Shown: piece after piece, positions 49,443-58,441 of the stretch | Layout of the letters: the number at the start of each line of letters is the position of its first letter | Numbering within the stretch: the first letter of the stretch is position 1 | Assembly (NCBI RefSeq): GCF_013031405.1 | Contig: NZ_WPZY01000001.1 | Location: 62,001 to 126,000 of the forward strand | From: Ruegeria sp. HKCCD8929 | GTDB taxonomy: Bacteria; Pseudomonadota; Alphaproteobacteria; Rhodobacterales; Rhodobacteraceae | Direction of reading: 5' to 3' | DNA length: 64,000 nucleotides | Translations under genes and position numbers: made by a program | The notes under the pieces: model-generated | What the model saw: the letters and a program-made list of their open reading frames with translations, nothing else | The model's database searches: none | Told to the model about the DNA's origin: nothing

Positions 49443-50956
49443 GCCAGCAGGCTCTCGCCGGTCATCTCGGGTGGTTTGGGAAGGCCCATCAGCGTCAGCA
49501 GGGTGGGGGCCAGATCGGACAGCCGCCCGTTGCGCAGCCTGGCCCCGTCAGGACCACCGACCAGCGCCACGGGCACATGGTTAAGCGTATGTGCGGTGTG
49601 CGGGCCGCCGGTTTCGGGGTCGACCATCACCTCGCAATTGCCGTGATCCGCCGTCACGATCATGGCGCCGCCGGCCTTTTCCAGCGCGACCACCACCTGC
49701 GCGAGCCCCTGATCCACCGCCTCACAGGCCTTGATCGCTGCGTTCAGATCGCCGGTATGGCCCACCATGTCCGGGTTGGCATAGTTGGTGACGATCAGGT
49801 CATACCCCGCCTTGATCGCCTCGACGAATTTCGCCGTCACTTCGGCCGCCGACATCTCGGGTTGCAGATCATAAGTCGCCACCTTGGGCGATTTCGGCAT
49901 GTAGCGGTCCTCTCCCTCCTCGGGCGTTTCCTTGCCGCCGTTGAGGAAAAAGGTCACATGCGGGTATTTCTCGGTCTCGGCCAGCCGGAACTGGCGCAGG
50001 CCCTGCTTGGCGACCCAGGCGCCCAGAGTGTTCACGATATCGCGCTTGGGAAACATGGTCGTCATATAGGCGTTATGGCCGTCGGAATATTCGACCATGC
50101 CCAGAAGTGCCGCGAGTTTGGGCCGTGCGCCGGTGTCGAAATCGGCGAAGCCCGGCTCGCCGATGGCGCGGAGGATTTCGCGCGCCCGGTCGGCACGGAA
50201 ATTGAGGCAGAAAAAGCTGTCGCCGTCTTGGATTCCGGCGTAATCGGCAAGGACGGTTGGTGCTATGAACTCATCGGTTTCGGACTGGTTATAGGCGTGG
50301 TCGACGGCGTAATGGGCGTTGGATTCATGGCGGCCCGTGCCTTTGACCATGGCGTTGTAGGCTTCTTCGACACGCTCCCAGCGGTTGTCGCGGTCCATGG
50401 CGAAGTAGCGGCCGGATACCGTCACGATACGGGCGCCGTCGGGCAGGCGGTCCTGCAATTCGCCGATATAGCCGTAGGCCGATTTCGGCGCCACGTCGCG
50501 GCCATCGGTGATGGCGTGCAGGGCCACCGGTACGCCAGCGTCCGTGATCGCCTTGGTAGCGGCAACGATGTGGTTGAGATGCCCATGCACCCCGCCGTCC
50601 GAAACCAGTCCCATCAGATGCGCGGTGCCTCCGGAAGCTTTTGTTTTAGCAATGAAATCCCTGAGCGCCTCGTTCTCGAAAAACGAGCCGTCCTCGATGG
50701 CCAGGTCGATCTGGCCAAGATCCATCGCCACCACCCGGCCGGCGCCGATATTGGTGTGGCCGACCTCGGAATTGCCCATCTGACCGCTGGGCAGACCCAC
50801 ATCCGGGCCGTGAGTGATCAGTTGCGCGTGCGGACCCTTGGCCATGAACGCATCGAAGGTGGGGGTGTTGGCCAGATGGGGGGCGTTTGCCTCGGTTCCG
50901 TCGGACAGGCCCCAACCATCGAGAATGCACAGGACAACGGGCTTGGGGGCGGTCAT
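49439..50956 (-). CDS. gpmI: 2,3-bisphosphoglycerate-independent phosphoglycerate mutase
   Basis: The enzyme interconverts 3- and 2-phosphoglycerate in glycolysis and gluconeogenesis using two Mn2+ ions. In the 505-aa protein the alkaline-phosphatase-like domain shows LCILDGWG and the phosphorylated Ser in GQMGNSEVGHTNIGAGRVV; the rest includes SDGGVHGHLNH, ITDGRDVAP, NYANPDMVGHTG and VTADHGNCEVM with the metal ligands. It is the first gene of the operon with envC and ctpA. AUG 50956 has GGAGA upstream. Confidence 0.97.
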   Translation of the reverse strand: MTAPKPVVLCILDGWGLSDGTEANAPHLANTPTFDAFMAKGPHAQLITHGPDVGLPSGQMGNSEVGHTNIGAGRVVAMDLGQIDLAIEDGSFFENEALRDFIAKTKASGGTAHLMGLVSDGGVHGHLNHIVAATKAITDAGVPVALHAITDGRDVAPKSAYGYIGELQDRLPDGARIVTVSGRYFAMDRDNRWERVEEAYNAMVKGTGRHESNAHYAVDHAYNQSETDEFIAPTVLADYAGIQDGDSFFCLNFRADRAREILRAIGEPGFADFDTGARPKLAALLGMVEYSDGHNAYMTTMFPKRDIVNTLGAWVAKQGLRQFRLAETEKYPHVTFFLNGGKETPEEGEDRYMPKSPKVATYDLQPEMSAAEVTAKFVEAIKAGYDLIVTNYANPDMVGHTGDLNAAIKACEAVDQGLAQVVVALEKAGGAMIVTADHGNCEVMVDPETGGPHTAHTLNHVPVALVGGPDGARLRNGRLSDLAPTLLTLMGLPKPPEMTGESLLA

Positions 50957-51105
50957 GATCGGTCTCCGGAAACTGCTCTGCCCGCCTTCTACCCCGTGCC
51001 CGCGCAGGCGTGAACCTTCTTTTTTGTACAGGGTTCAAATGGCGGATCTTCCGGTTTGTACACCCTTGCCGATGCGCCCGCCCAGCGCCAAATGCCCGGA
51101 GTTTT

Positions 51106-52704
51106 CTATCCGGCGAAGTCGCGCAGAACCTCGCCGGCGTTCTGATCGGTCCGGGAGCCGTTGCGCATGGCGAAGCGTCCGTTGACCAGAACATGTGCGA
51201 TGCCCGAGGCGTAGCGTCGGGGGTGGCGGGCCGAGCAGTTGCTGGCGATGTTGGCCGGGTCGAACACGCAGATATCGGCCTTGTGCCCGCGCTTGAGCCG
51301 TCCGCGGTTCTTCAGGCCCAGCCGGTCGGCAGGAACCGAGGTGACGCGGCGGATCGCGTTGGGCAGGGAGAGCACGGCGCGGTCGCGGACGTAATACTGA
51401 AGGAACCGCGCGGCCCAGCCGTAGCCGCTGAGCGATCCGACATGGTCCTTGAGGATGCCATCGGGGGCCACGGCGACGGTGTCCGAGATCACCGCGCATT
51501 CAGGTTGTTGCAGGCAGAGGTCGATATCCTGATCGCGGAAGGATTTTGAGGACCAGAACACGCTCATCAGGTTCTCGCCCTCTTCCAGCAGGATGTCGAG
51601 GACGGCATCATAGGGATCGACGCCGCGCATCCGGCCGATCTCGGCAAAGTCGGCGCCGACGAGATCCCTGTTCACGGTTGCATTGAGAAGCACGATGTCG
51701 CCCCAGTGCCGGGCCTTGACGATCAGCCACATCGGTTGCGGGTTGGCCTTGATCCTTTCGCGCTGTTCTGGGTCGGCCAGCCGTTTCAGCACCTCGTCCA
51801 GCCCGCCCGCCTGCGCCCATTTGGGCAGGATGGCGGCCATCAGCGTGTGGTTCCAGTCATGGGGGATGACGTCGAAGGCGATGTCTACGTCATGGCGGCG
51901 GGCGGCGTCGATCATGTCGAGCGTGTGATCCATCGCATAGTCGGGGGCGCCGAATTTCGGCTGGATGTGAGAGATCTGCAGCTTGGCGCCCGCCTGCCGG
52001 GCGGTGGCGATGGCCTCGGCAAAGCCCAGGTCGTACTGGGTGTCGCGGTTGCGCACATGGGTGGCATAGAGCCGTCCGCGCCGGGCGGCCTGTTCACACA
52101 TCGGCACGATATGTTCGGGCGCGGCGAGGATGCCGGGCCAGTATTCCAGCCCGGTCGAAAAGCCTCCGGCGCCTTCCTCCAGTGCCTGATCGACCATTTT
52201 GCTCATCTGGGCGATCTCATCGGGTTCGCCCGCGCGCAGCGCCTCGCCCAGAACCGCACGGTGGATGCTGCCGTGGCCGACAAAGGCCATCACGTTCACG
52301 CCCAGCTCGGTGCGGTCGAGCGCGTCGAGATATTCGCCGAAGCTGTGCCAGTGGGGGTGGTCGGCCTTGTCGGTGTACCAGGGCGAGACCGACGGGATCG
52401 CGTGGTGGTCGCAGACCGGGGCGCAGCTGATCCCGCATTGTCCGACAACCTCGGTGGTCACCCCCTGATGCACCTGGCTTTCGGCGCGGCCATCGGCGAG
52501 CAGGGTGAAATCGGAATGGGTGTGCATGTCGATGAAGCCGGGCGACACTGTCAGGCCGGTCACATCGACGATCTGCGATGCCTCGTTTGCCTCAAGCGCG
52601 CCGACCGCCGCGATATGGTCGCCGGTGATGCCGATGTCGGCCGTATGGGCCTTGTCCCCCGTTCCGTCCACGACATCGCCGCCTTTGAGGATCAGATCGA
52701 ACAT
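51106..52704 (-). CDS. N-acyl-D-amino-acid deacylase-like amidohydrolase
   Basis: A 532-aa cytoplasmic metal hydrolase of the D-aminoacylase family. Metal-binding and active-site regions include SPGFIDMHTHSDF, the Cys in VVGQCGISCAP, GHGSIHRAVLG, TGLEYWPG, ATHVRNRDTQ and QISHIQPKFG, with the C-terminal beta-sandwich LKRGHKADICVFDPANI. It probably removes acyl groups from N-acyl-D-amino acids, or related cyclic amides, imported by the adjacent TRAP transporter. The TRAP large subunit lies 9 nt upstream on the same strand, so it is the last gene of a dctP-dctQ-dctM-amidohydrolase operon. Confidence 0.9.
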   Translation of the reverse strand: MFDLILKGGDVVDGTGDKAHTADIGITGDHIAAVGALEANEASQIVDVTGLTVSPGFIDMHTHSDFTLLADGRAESQVHQGVTTEVVGQCGISCAPVCDHHAIPSVSPWYTDKADHPHWHSFGEYLDALDRTELGVNVMAFVGHGSIHRAVLGEALRAGEPDEIAQMSKMVDQALEEGAGGFSTGLEYWPGILAAPEHIVPMCEQAARRGRLYATHVRNRDTQYDLGFAEAIATARQAGAKLQISHIQPKFGAPDYAMDHTLDMIDAARRHDVDIAFDVIPHDWNHTLMAAILPKWAQAGGLDEVLKRLADPEQRERIKANPQPMWLIVKARHWGDIVLLNATVNRDLVGADFAEIGRMRGVDPYDAVLDILLEEGENLMSVFWSSKSFRDQDIDLCLQQPECAVISDTVAVAPDGILKDHVGSLSGYGWAARFLQYYVRDRAVLSLPNAIRRVTSVPADRLGLKNRGRLKRGHKADICVFDPANIASNCSARHPRRYASGIAHVLVNGRFAMRNGSRTDQNAGEVLRDFAG

Positions 52705-52713
52705 GTGGCACCT

Positions 52714-54003
52714 CTATTTGGCTACCCCATAGACCCAGTCGGGCAGGAACAGGGTCAGGTCAGGGATGAGGATCAGGATCACCATGCCGATGATATAGGC
52801 CAGGATGAACGGCAGGACCGCGACCGAGATCCGTTCCATCGACACGCCGGAAATGCGGGCCGCCACCGTCAGGTTGGCCCCGAGCGGCGGGGTGAGAAAG
52901 CCGATCTCGCAGGTGATTACCGTGAAGACGCCGAACAGCACCGGGTCGATCCCGAGCGAGACCGCCAGCGGCAGGAAGACGGCGGTGAAAAGCACGATCT
53001 GGGCCAGCGACTCCATGAAGGTGCCGATGAAGATGTAGAATACGCCGATCAGCAGCATGACCAGGATCGGGTTTTCGGTGATCGAGGTGATGCCCTGCTG
53101 CACCGCCGTCGGCACGTCGTAGAACGCGGTCAGTTGTCCGAAGGCGAGCGTCGGGGTGAGCAGGATCAGGATGCCGGTCAAGAGCGCGGTAAAGCGCAGC
53201 GCATCGACGATCTTTTCCACCGTCAGCTCGCGATAGATGAAGAGGCCGACAAAAAGCGCGTAGAACACCGCGACGCCCGCCGCCTCGGTCGGGGTGAAGG
53301 CGCCGCCATAGATGCCGCCGAGGATCAGGACCGGCGCGCCGATCGACCATTTCCCCTCCCACGCGGCATTCAGGAAAGGCTTCCACGAGAATGGGTGTCC
53401 GGTGCCGCCGTAGCCGCGCTTGCGGGCGATGATGTAGGTGGTGATCATCAGCAGCACGGTGACCAGGAACCCGGGGATGAGGCCCGCCAGGAACAGGCGC
53501 GGGATCGAGGTTTCCGAGACCAGCCCGTAGATGATCATCAGATTGGAGGGCGGGATCAGGCTGCCGAGCGCGCCGGCGCTGGCGGTGATCGCGGCGGCGA
53601 AGGGGACGTCATAGCCGTCCTTGCGCATGGCCGGGACGGTGACCGAGCCGATGGCCGCGGTGGTGGCGGGCCCCGATCCCGAAAGCGCGGCGAACAGCAT
53701 GCAGGCAAAGACCGTCACCAGCCCCATCGAGCCGCGATAGGCGCCGACCAGCTTGGTTGCGATGGCGATCATGCGGTTGGCCATGCCGCCGACCTCCATC
53801 AGCCGCCCGGCCAGAACGAAAAGCGGGATGGTCAGCAGCGGAAAGGGCGTCAGGCTGGAATAGCCGGTTTGCGCCATCAGGGTGTAGGGGATCTCGATCA
53901 GGTAGAGCGCCAGCGCGGTGGTCACCCCGACCGCGACAAAGAGCGGGGTGCCGATGACGGTCAGGGCGACAAAGGCGATGGCGAGGATCAGCAGCGAGCT
54001 CAT
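52714..54003 (-). CDS. TRAP transporter large permease (DctM)
   Basis: The 429-aa polytopic protein has about twelve hydrophobic helices and the DctM signatures (ALSGSGPATTAAIGSVTVPAM, ITASAGALGSLIPPSNLMIIYG, FTPTEAAGVAVFYALFVGLF, LTPPLGANLTVAARISGVSM). With the small subunit and the binding protein it imports an organic acid or amino-acid derivative with Na+. It overlaps the DctQ gene by 4 nt upstream and is followed 9 nt later by the D-aminoacylase-like gene. Confidence 0.96.
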   Translation of the reverse strand: MSSLLILAIAFVALTVIGTPLFVAVGVTTALALYLIEIPYTLMAQTGYSSLTPFPLLTIPLFVLAGRLMEVGGMANRMIAIATKLVGAYRGSMGLVTVFACMLFAALSGSGPATTAAIGSVTVPAMRKDGYDVPFAAAITASAGALGSLIPPSNLMIIYGLVSETSIPRLFLAGLIPGFLVTVLLMITTYIIARKRGYGGTGHPFSWKPFLNAAWEGKWSIGAPVLILGGIYGGAFTPTEAAGVAVFYALFVGLFIYRELTVEKIVDALRFTALLTGILILLTPTLAFGQLTAFYDVPTAVQQGITSITENPILVMLLIGVFYIFIGTFMESLAQIVLFTAVFLPLAVSLGIDPVLFGVFTVITCEIGFLTPPLGANLTVAARISGVSMERISVAVLPFILAYIIGMVILILIPDLTLFLPDWVYGVAK

Positions 54004-54539
54004 AGCTGATGCTCCTGATCCTTGACGGTTTCATCCCATTCCTCATGCAGCATGCCGGGGATGCCTTCGCCGCCGTCCCGGTACCAGGCGATATAGGTCT
54101 GGATCAGCCGCACCAGCATCAGCGCGTAGCCGATCACCAGGATGGATTGCGGGTAGAACTGGTCGATGCCGAGGCTGGGGCTGCGCGAGGTGAATTTCCA
54201 CAGTACCGCCAGGTAGTCCCAGCTGACCTTGATCATGAAGATCGAGAACAGCGCCCAGATCAGGTCGGCGCCGAAGATCACGATCCGGCCCGCGCGTTCC
54301 GGCAGTGCCTTGATGCCGACGAGGATGCGGATGTGGAAGCGTTCGCGCACGCAGAGTGCTGCGCCCATATAGACGGCCCAGACCATGCTGATCGAGGCGA
54401 TCTCTTCCGACCAGTGCAGGGCGGTCTGGAACATGTAGCGGGCGACCACCTGCGCGAAGACGCAGATCGAGATCAACACCAGCGCGCTGCAGCAGATCAC
54501 TTCCTCGAAATGCCGCTCAAGCCATTTCAGGGCAGACAT
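54000..54539 (-). CDS. TRAP transporter small permease (DctQ)
   Basis: A 179-aa protein with four hydrophobic helices; WSEEIASISMVWAVYMGAALCVRERFHIRILVG is the DctQ core motif. It pairs with the large permease in the inner membrane. The 4-nt overlap with dctM indicates coupled translation. dctP is 67 nt upstream. Confidence 0.95.
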   Translation of the reverse strand: MSALKWLERHFEEVICCSALVLISICVFAQVVARYMFQTALHWSEEIASISMVWAVYMGAALCVRERFHIRILVGIKALPERAGRIVIFGADLIWALFSIFMIKVSWDYLAVLWKFTSRSPSLGIDQFYPQSILVIGYALMLVRLIQTYIAWYRDGGEGIPGMLHEEWDETVKDQEHQL

Positions 54540-54606
54540 GGGGGTTTACCTGTTCAGATGTGGGCATGTGAGGGGCGCCGGAGGGCGCCCCGCCGGGTGT
54601 TGGCGA

Positions 54607-55614
54607 TCAGTTGGCGGCGGCCTGTATGGCGTTCACCAGATCGATGAATTCCTGCCCGCGTTCCTCGGCGAAGGATTGCTGGATCGCCTGCGAGGCGGTG
54701 ATGAAATCCGCCTTGTCCGGGCGGGTCATCGCCATGCCGCCTTCGGCCACCAGCCAGTCGCGGATTTCCTCGGTCTCGTTCTGCACCTGACGGCGCAGTT
54801 CCGCACCGGCCTCGTCGGCGGCCTGCTGCACCTGCGCCCGCTGTTCGTCGCTGAGCCGCTTCATGAACGCGTCCGAGGCAAAGAGCGGTGCCATCGCCAC
54901 GAAATGCTCGAGGATCACCAGGTGCGGTTCGAACTCATAGAACTTCATGTCGCGGATAAACGAGGTGCCGTTGTCGCCGCCATCCACGGTGCCGGTCTGC
55001 AGGGCGGTTGGCGTTTCCGACCACGCGAGCGGCACCGGCTCGGCCCCGAACGCCTCGAACGTGGCGATCATCACCTCGTTCTTGGGCACCCGGATTTTCA
55101 GGCCTTCCATATCCGCCATCGTGTTGATTGCGCGCTTGGAGTTGTAGAAGTCGCGATAGAGCGCGGGGCCGAAGCTGAGCAGGTGCACGCTGGTTTCCGC
55201 CTGCAGCTTGTCCTTCATCAGCTGGCCGACCTCACCATCGACCACCTTTTCCAGATGCGCGGTGTCCTGGAAGATGTAGGGCAGCACGGTCACGTCCATC
55301 AGCGGCCAGTGCGGCGAGACGTTGTTGGCGGTGATGAAGAAACCGTCGACCGTGCCCAGCTGCATGGCCTTGAACGCCTCGTCCTCGGACGAGATCTGGT
55401 TGCAGCACCGCAGTTTGACCTCGATGGAGCCGCCCGACAGGGCCTCGAGCTTGTCCTTGAAGATGGTGCCGAAACGCCCGTAGATCGACGCCTCGGGCGC
55501 GCCGAAGCCGAGGTTCATCGTCACGTCCGCCGCCGCCGCGGGCAGGGCCGAGAGCGTCAGCCCGGCGGCAAGCGACACCGAGGTTGCTAACTTGAGTAGG
55601 GTTCGTCTGTGCAT
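54607..55614 (-). CDS. TRAP transporter periplasmic substrate-binding protein (DctP)
   Basis: The start ATG 55614 (GGAGG upstream) gives a 335-aa protein with a signal peptide (TLLKLATSVSLAAGLTLSALPAAAA). The DctP fold shows in GFGAPEASIYGRFGTIFKDKLEALSGGSIEVKL and in MADMEGLKIRVPKNEVMIATFEAFGAEPVPLAWSE, where the conserved Arg binds a substrate carboxylate. A CC pair near residue 70 is unusual for the family. The substrate is unknown; neighbouring amidohydrolases suggest an acylated amino acid or amide. It is the first gene of the transporter operon. Confidence 0.95.
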   Translation of the reverse strand: MHRRTLLKLATSVSLAAGLTLSALPAAAADVTMNLGFGAPEASIYGRFGTIFKDKLEALSGGSIEVKLRCCNQISSEDEAFKAMQLGTVDGFFITANNVSPHWPLMDVTVLPYIFQDTAHLEKVVDGEVGQLMKDKLQAETSVHLLSFGPALYRDFYNSKRAINTMADMEGLKIRVPKNEVMIATFEAFGAEPVPLAWSETPTALQTGTVDGGDNGTSFIRDMKFYEFEPHLVILEHFVAMAPLFASDAFMKRLSDEQRAQVQQAADEAGAELRRQVQNETEEIRDWLVAEGGMAMTRPDKADFITASQAIQQSFAEERGQEFIDLVNAIQAAAN

Positions 55615-55792
55615 GTCATTCCTCCCTGGCAGCACGGTTCGCCCATCGGCCTGAGAGCACTTATTGGTTGGGCAGGCTTGTTCGTTACCGGAGGCCGATC
55701 AGCTTTGATCCGACGGTAACCGATGGGCATACCGCTAGAAAACAGGGTTTTCTGTTACGTAAAGATCTATTTTTTGTGGTTAAGACCCGTCC

Positions 55793-56716
55793 TCAAGGCT
55801 CCATCAGCAGGTGCTCGAACGTGCCCTGACGCGCCAGCGCCGTGCCGGTGTCGATGATCGCGCGCACGACGGCCGAGTTTTCAAGCTGTGGCGCATAGGC
55901 GATGCCGTAGAGCGGTACGTCCACCTCTCCGGCGATGGGCGTGGCGATGTATCCGCCTTGCCGGTCCCGGTCATTGGGTCCGCAGATGTTCAGGATCGCG
56001 TGGCCGAACTGTGCCCCCACCAGCCCGCGCAGCACGGCGCCGGATTTGGTGGAGTGCACGATGTCGGGTGTCAGGCCCTGGTTCTGGAACATGGTCAGGA
56101 AATAGTCGCGGGTGCCGTGCACGTCGAGCATGATCAGCGGTTGTGCGGCCAGATCCCCGAGCGTGACCGAGGCCTGCCCGGAGAGCGGCGAATGCTCGGG
56201 TATCAGCGCCCAGGGCCGGGCGCGGAAGAGCGGCACGAAGCGATTATCTGGATGCGTGTAGCGCCGGTAGGTCAGCACCGCATCGACCGAGCCCGAGCGC
56301 AAGAGGTCGTTGACCACCAGCATGTCGCCCTCCATGACGTCGATGCGCACCTCGGGGTAGCTGTCGGCGATCTTGCGGAGCAGGGGTGGCAGGACATAGG
56401 GCGCGGTGGGTTCGTAACAGGCCAGCCGCAATGTGCCGGTCGGATCGCCCACCAGAGACAGCAGATCGGATTCGAACACCCGCGACTGGTCGAGGAAGGC
56501 GGCGATATGTTTGCCTGCGGCGCGCCCCAGCTCGGTCGCGATCAGCCCCTTTGCGGGTATGCGGCGGAACAGTTCCGCGCCGATGGTCTGTTCGATCTGG
56601 TCGATGGCCGCGGTGATCGAGGATTGCGAGATGTTCATCTCGGTGGCGGCGCGGGCGATCGAGCCGCTGCGCAGGGCGGCATCGAAATATCGCAGCTGTT
56701 TGAGCGTGAAGTTCAT
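55793..56716 (-). CDS. LysR-family regulator of the TRAP/amidohydrolase cluster
   Basis: A 307-aa protein with the LysR helix-turn-helix (about residues 5-60, LRYFDAALRSGSIARAATEMNISQSSITAAIDQIEQTIG) and a ligand-binding domain from about residue 90. It stands between the TRAP operon (same strand, downstream) and the divergent amidohydrolase gene, with an inverted repeat right at its start. It probably controls the whole cluster in response to the transported substrate. Confidence 0.95.
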   Translation of the reverse strand: MNFTLKQLRYFDAALRSGSIARAATEMNISQSSITAAIDQIEQTIGAELFRRIPAKGLIATELGRAAGKHIAAFLDQSRVFESDLLSLVGDPTGTLRLACYEPTAPYVLPPLLRKIADSYPEVRIDVMEGDMLVVNDLLRSGSVDAVLTYRRYTHPDNRFVPLFRARPWALIPEHSPLSGQASVTLGDLAAQPLIMLDVHGTRDYFLTMFQNQGLTPDIVHSTKSGAVLRGLVGAQFGHAILNICGPNDRDRQGGYIATPIAGEVDVPLYGIAYAPQLENSAVVRAIIDTGTALARQGTFEHLLMEP

Positions 56717-56747
56717 CTGATTACCACATTTCCTAAGCCTTAATCAG
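56717..56747. promoter_or_regulatory. Candidate LysR operator
   Basis: An inverted repeat CTGATTA (56717-56723) and TAATCAG (56741-56747) with a 17-nt spacer begins directly next to the LysR start codon in the 96-nt region shared with the divergent amidohydrolase gene. The position suits self-repression. Confidence 0.5.
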
Positions 56748-56812
56748 ACAGTAAATCCATTTTGCAGCGGAATGAAGTTGCGTTACGCCGGGGGTCAACC
56801 CGGGAGGATCTC

Positions 56813-58441
56813 ATGGCATCGACCACGCTTTTCCGCTGTCGCAGGATCATCACCATGGACCCCAACCGCCCCGAGGCGACCCATGTCGCCGTGCGCGAGG
56901 GCCGGATTCTGGCCGTGGGCGATGCGGATTGTGTCTGGCCGGATCAGGAGGTGGTGCAGGACGACCGGCTGGCCGATACCGTGCTGATGCCGGGGTTTGT
57001 CGAGGGCCACGCGCATATGATGGCGGGGGCCATGTGGCGCTATGCCTATGTCGGATATCACGACCGGATCGACCCCGAGGGCGTGCTGCACAGGGGCATG
57101 ACCGACATCGCGGATGTGATCGAACGGCTGCGCGGCCATGAGGCCGGTCTGCCCGAGGGCCAGCCACTGGTGGCCTGGGGGTTCGATCCGATCTTCATCG
57201 AGGGTGACCGGCTGGGTCGTGCCCATCTTGACCGGATCTCGGCCACCCGGCCCATCGTGGTGCTGTTTTCCAATTTTCACCTGATGTGCGCGAACTCGGC
57301 GGCGCTGGCGCTTGCGGGTTATGACCGGCACAGCAACATCGAGGGCGTGGTCAAAGGGCTGGACGGCGCGCCGACGGGCGAGTTGCAGGAGATGGCCGCC
57401 ATGTTCCCGGTGATGCGGCGCACGGGCATCGATTTCCGCGCGCTGACCCAGCGCCCGGACGTGATCGAGACCTATGCCCAAGTCTGCCGCCGGGCCGGGG
57501 TGACCACCGCGACCGATCTGTTCGCCGAGATGGAGGAGGCCGATGTCGATACGCTGCTGCGGGTGACCGGGCAGCCGGGCCTTGGACTGCGGCTGGTGCC
57601 CGCGCTGGGGGCGGCGGGCGGCGATCCGGAGCGGATCGCCGAGCGGGCGCTGGCGCTGAGGGCGCGGTCGACCGACAGGCTGCGGCTTGGGGCGGTCAAG
57701 CTGATGACGGACGGGTCCATTCAGGGCTGGACGGCCCGGGTGAAGTGGCCGGGTTATGTGGGCGGGCAGCCCAACGGGTTGTGGAATACGCCACCGGATC
57801 AGATATTCGCGCTATGCGCGGCGATGCAGAGGCATGGGGTGCAGATGCATATCCATGTGAATGGGGACGAAGCCTCGGACGTGTCTTTGGCGGCTTTGGA
57901 GGCGGCGGCGCGCGCGCATCCGTGGCCGGGCGCGCGGCATGTGTTGCAGCATTGCCAGATGATGGGTGCCGATCAGTTCCGGCGCTGTGCGCGGCTGGGG
58001 GTCTGCGCCAACATCTTTGCCAATCACATCTGGTATTTCGGCGATCAGCATGCCGCGCTGACCATTGGCGAGGATCGGGCGATGCGGATGAATGCCGCCC
58101 GCAGTGCGCTGGACGAGGGTGTGCGCATTGCCATCCATTCCGATGCGCCGGTGACGCCGATGGGGCCGCTCTTCACCGCTTGGTGTGCCATGAACCGGAC
58201 GACCATGTCGGGCCGGGTGCTGGGCGCGGCGCAGCGGATCACGGTGGGTGAGGCGTTGTATGCCATCACACTGGGCGCGGCCTATACGCTGGGTCTGGAT
58301 GGGGAGATCGGCAGTATCGAGACCGGCAAGATCGCGGATTTCGCGATCCTCGGGGAGGATCCGACCCGGGTTGCGCCGGAGGCGATCCGGGATGTGCCGG
58401 TGCTGGGCACCGTGTCGGGCGGCGAGGTGCATCTGTTGTGA
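56813..58441 (+). CDS. YtcJ-like metal-dependent amidohydrolase
   Basis: A 542-aa enzyme of the amidohydrolase superfamily (amidohydro_3/YtcJ type): MPGFVEGHAHMM (HxH metal motif), MTDGSIQGWTA, MHIHVNGDEASD, VLQHCQMM and IHSDAPVTPMGPLF. The substrate is not evident; relatives act on cyclic amides, N-acyl compounds or organic nitrogen heterocycles. GGGAGGATCTC precedes ATG 56813. The stop overlaps the GTG start of a CobW-type GTPase gene, suggesting metal supply for this enzyme. Confidence 0.9.
   Translation: MASTTLFRCRRIITMDPNRPEATHVAVREGRILAVGDADCVWPDQEVVQDDRLADTVLMPGFVEGHAHMMAGAMWRYAYVGYHDRIDPEGVLHRGMTDIADVIERLRGHEAGLPEGQPLVAWGFDPIFIEGDRLGRAHLDRISATRPIVVLFSNFHLMCANSAALALAGYDRHSNIEGVVKGLDGAPTGELQEMAAMFPVMRRTGIDFRALTQRPDVIETYAQVCRRAGVTTATDLFAEMEEADVDTLLRVTGQPGLGLRLVPALGAAGGDPERIAERALALRARSTDRLRLGAVKLMTDGSIQGWTARVKWPGYVGGQPNGLWNTPPDQIFALCAAMQRHGVQMHIHVNGDEASDVSLAALEAAARAHPWPGARHVLQHCQMMGADQFRRCARLGVCANIFANHIWYFGDQHAALTIGEDRAMRMNAARSALDEGVRIAIHSDAPVTPMGPLFTAWCAMNRTTMSGRVLGAAQRITVGEALYAITLGAAYTLGLDGEIGSIETGKIADFAILGEDPTRVAPEAIRDVPVLGTVSGGEVHLL

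Noticed and set aside
51706..54009. 767-aa plus-strand frame opposite the amidohydrolase and TRAP permease genes
   Set aside because: Its sequence is rich in Asp, Gly, His and Gln in the pattern of an antisense shadow of high-G+C genes, and both minus-strand genes are clear family members.
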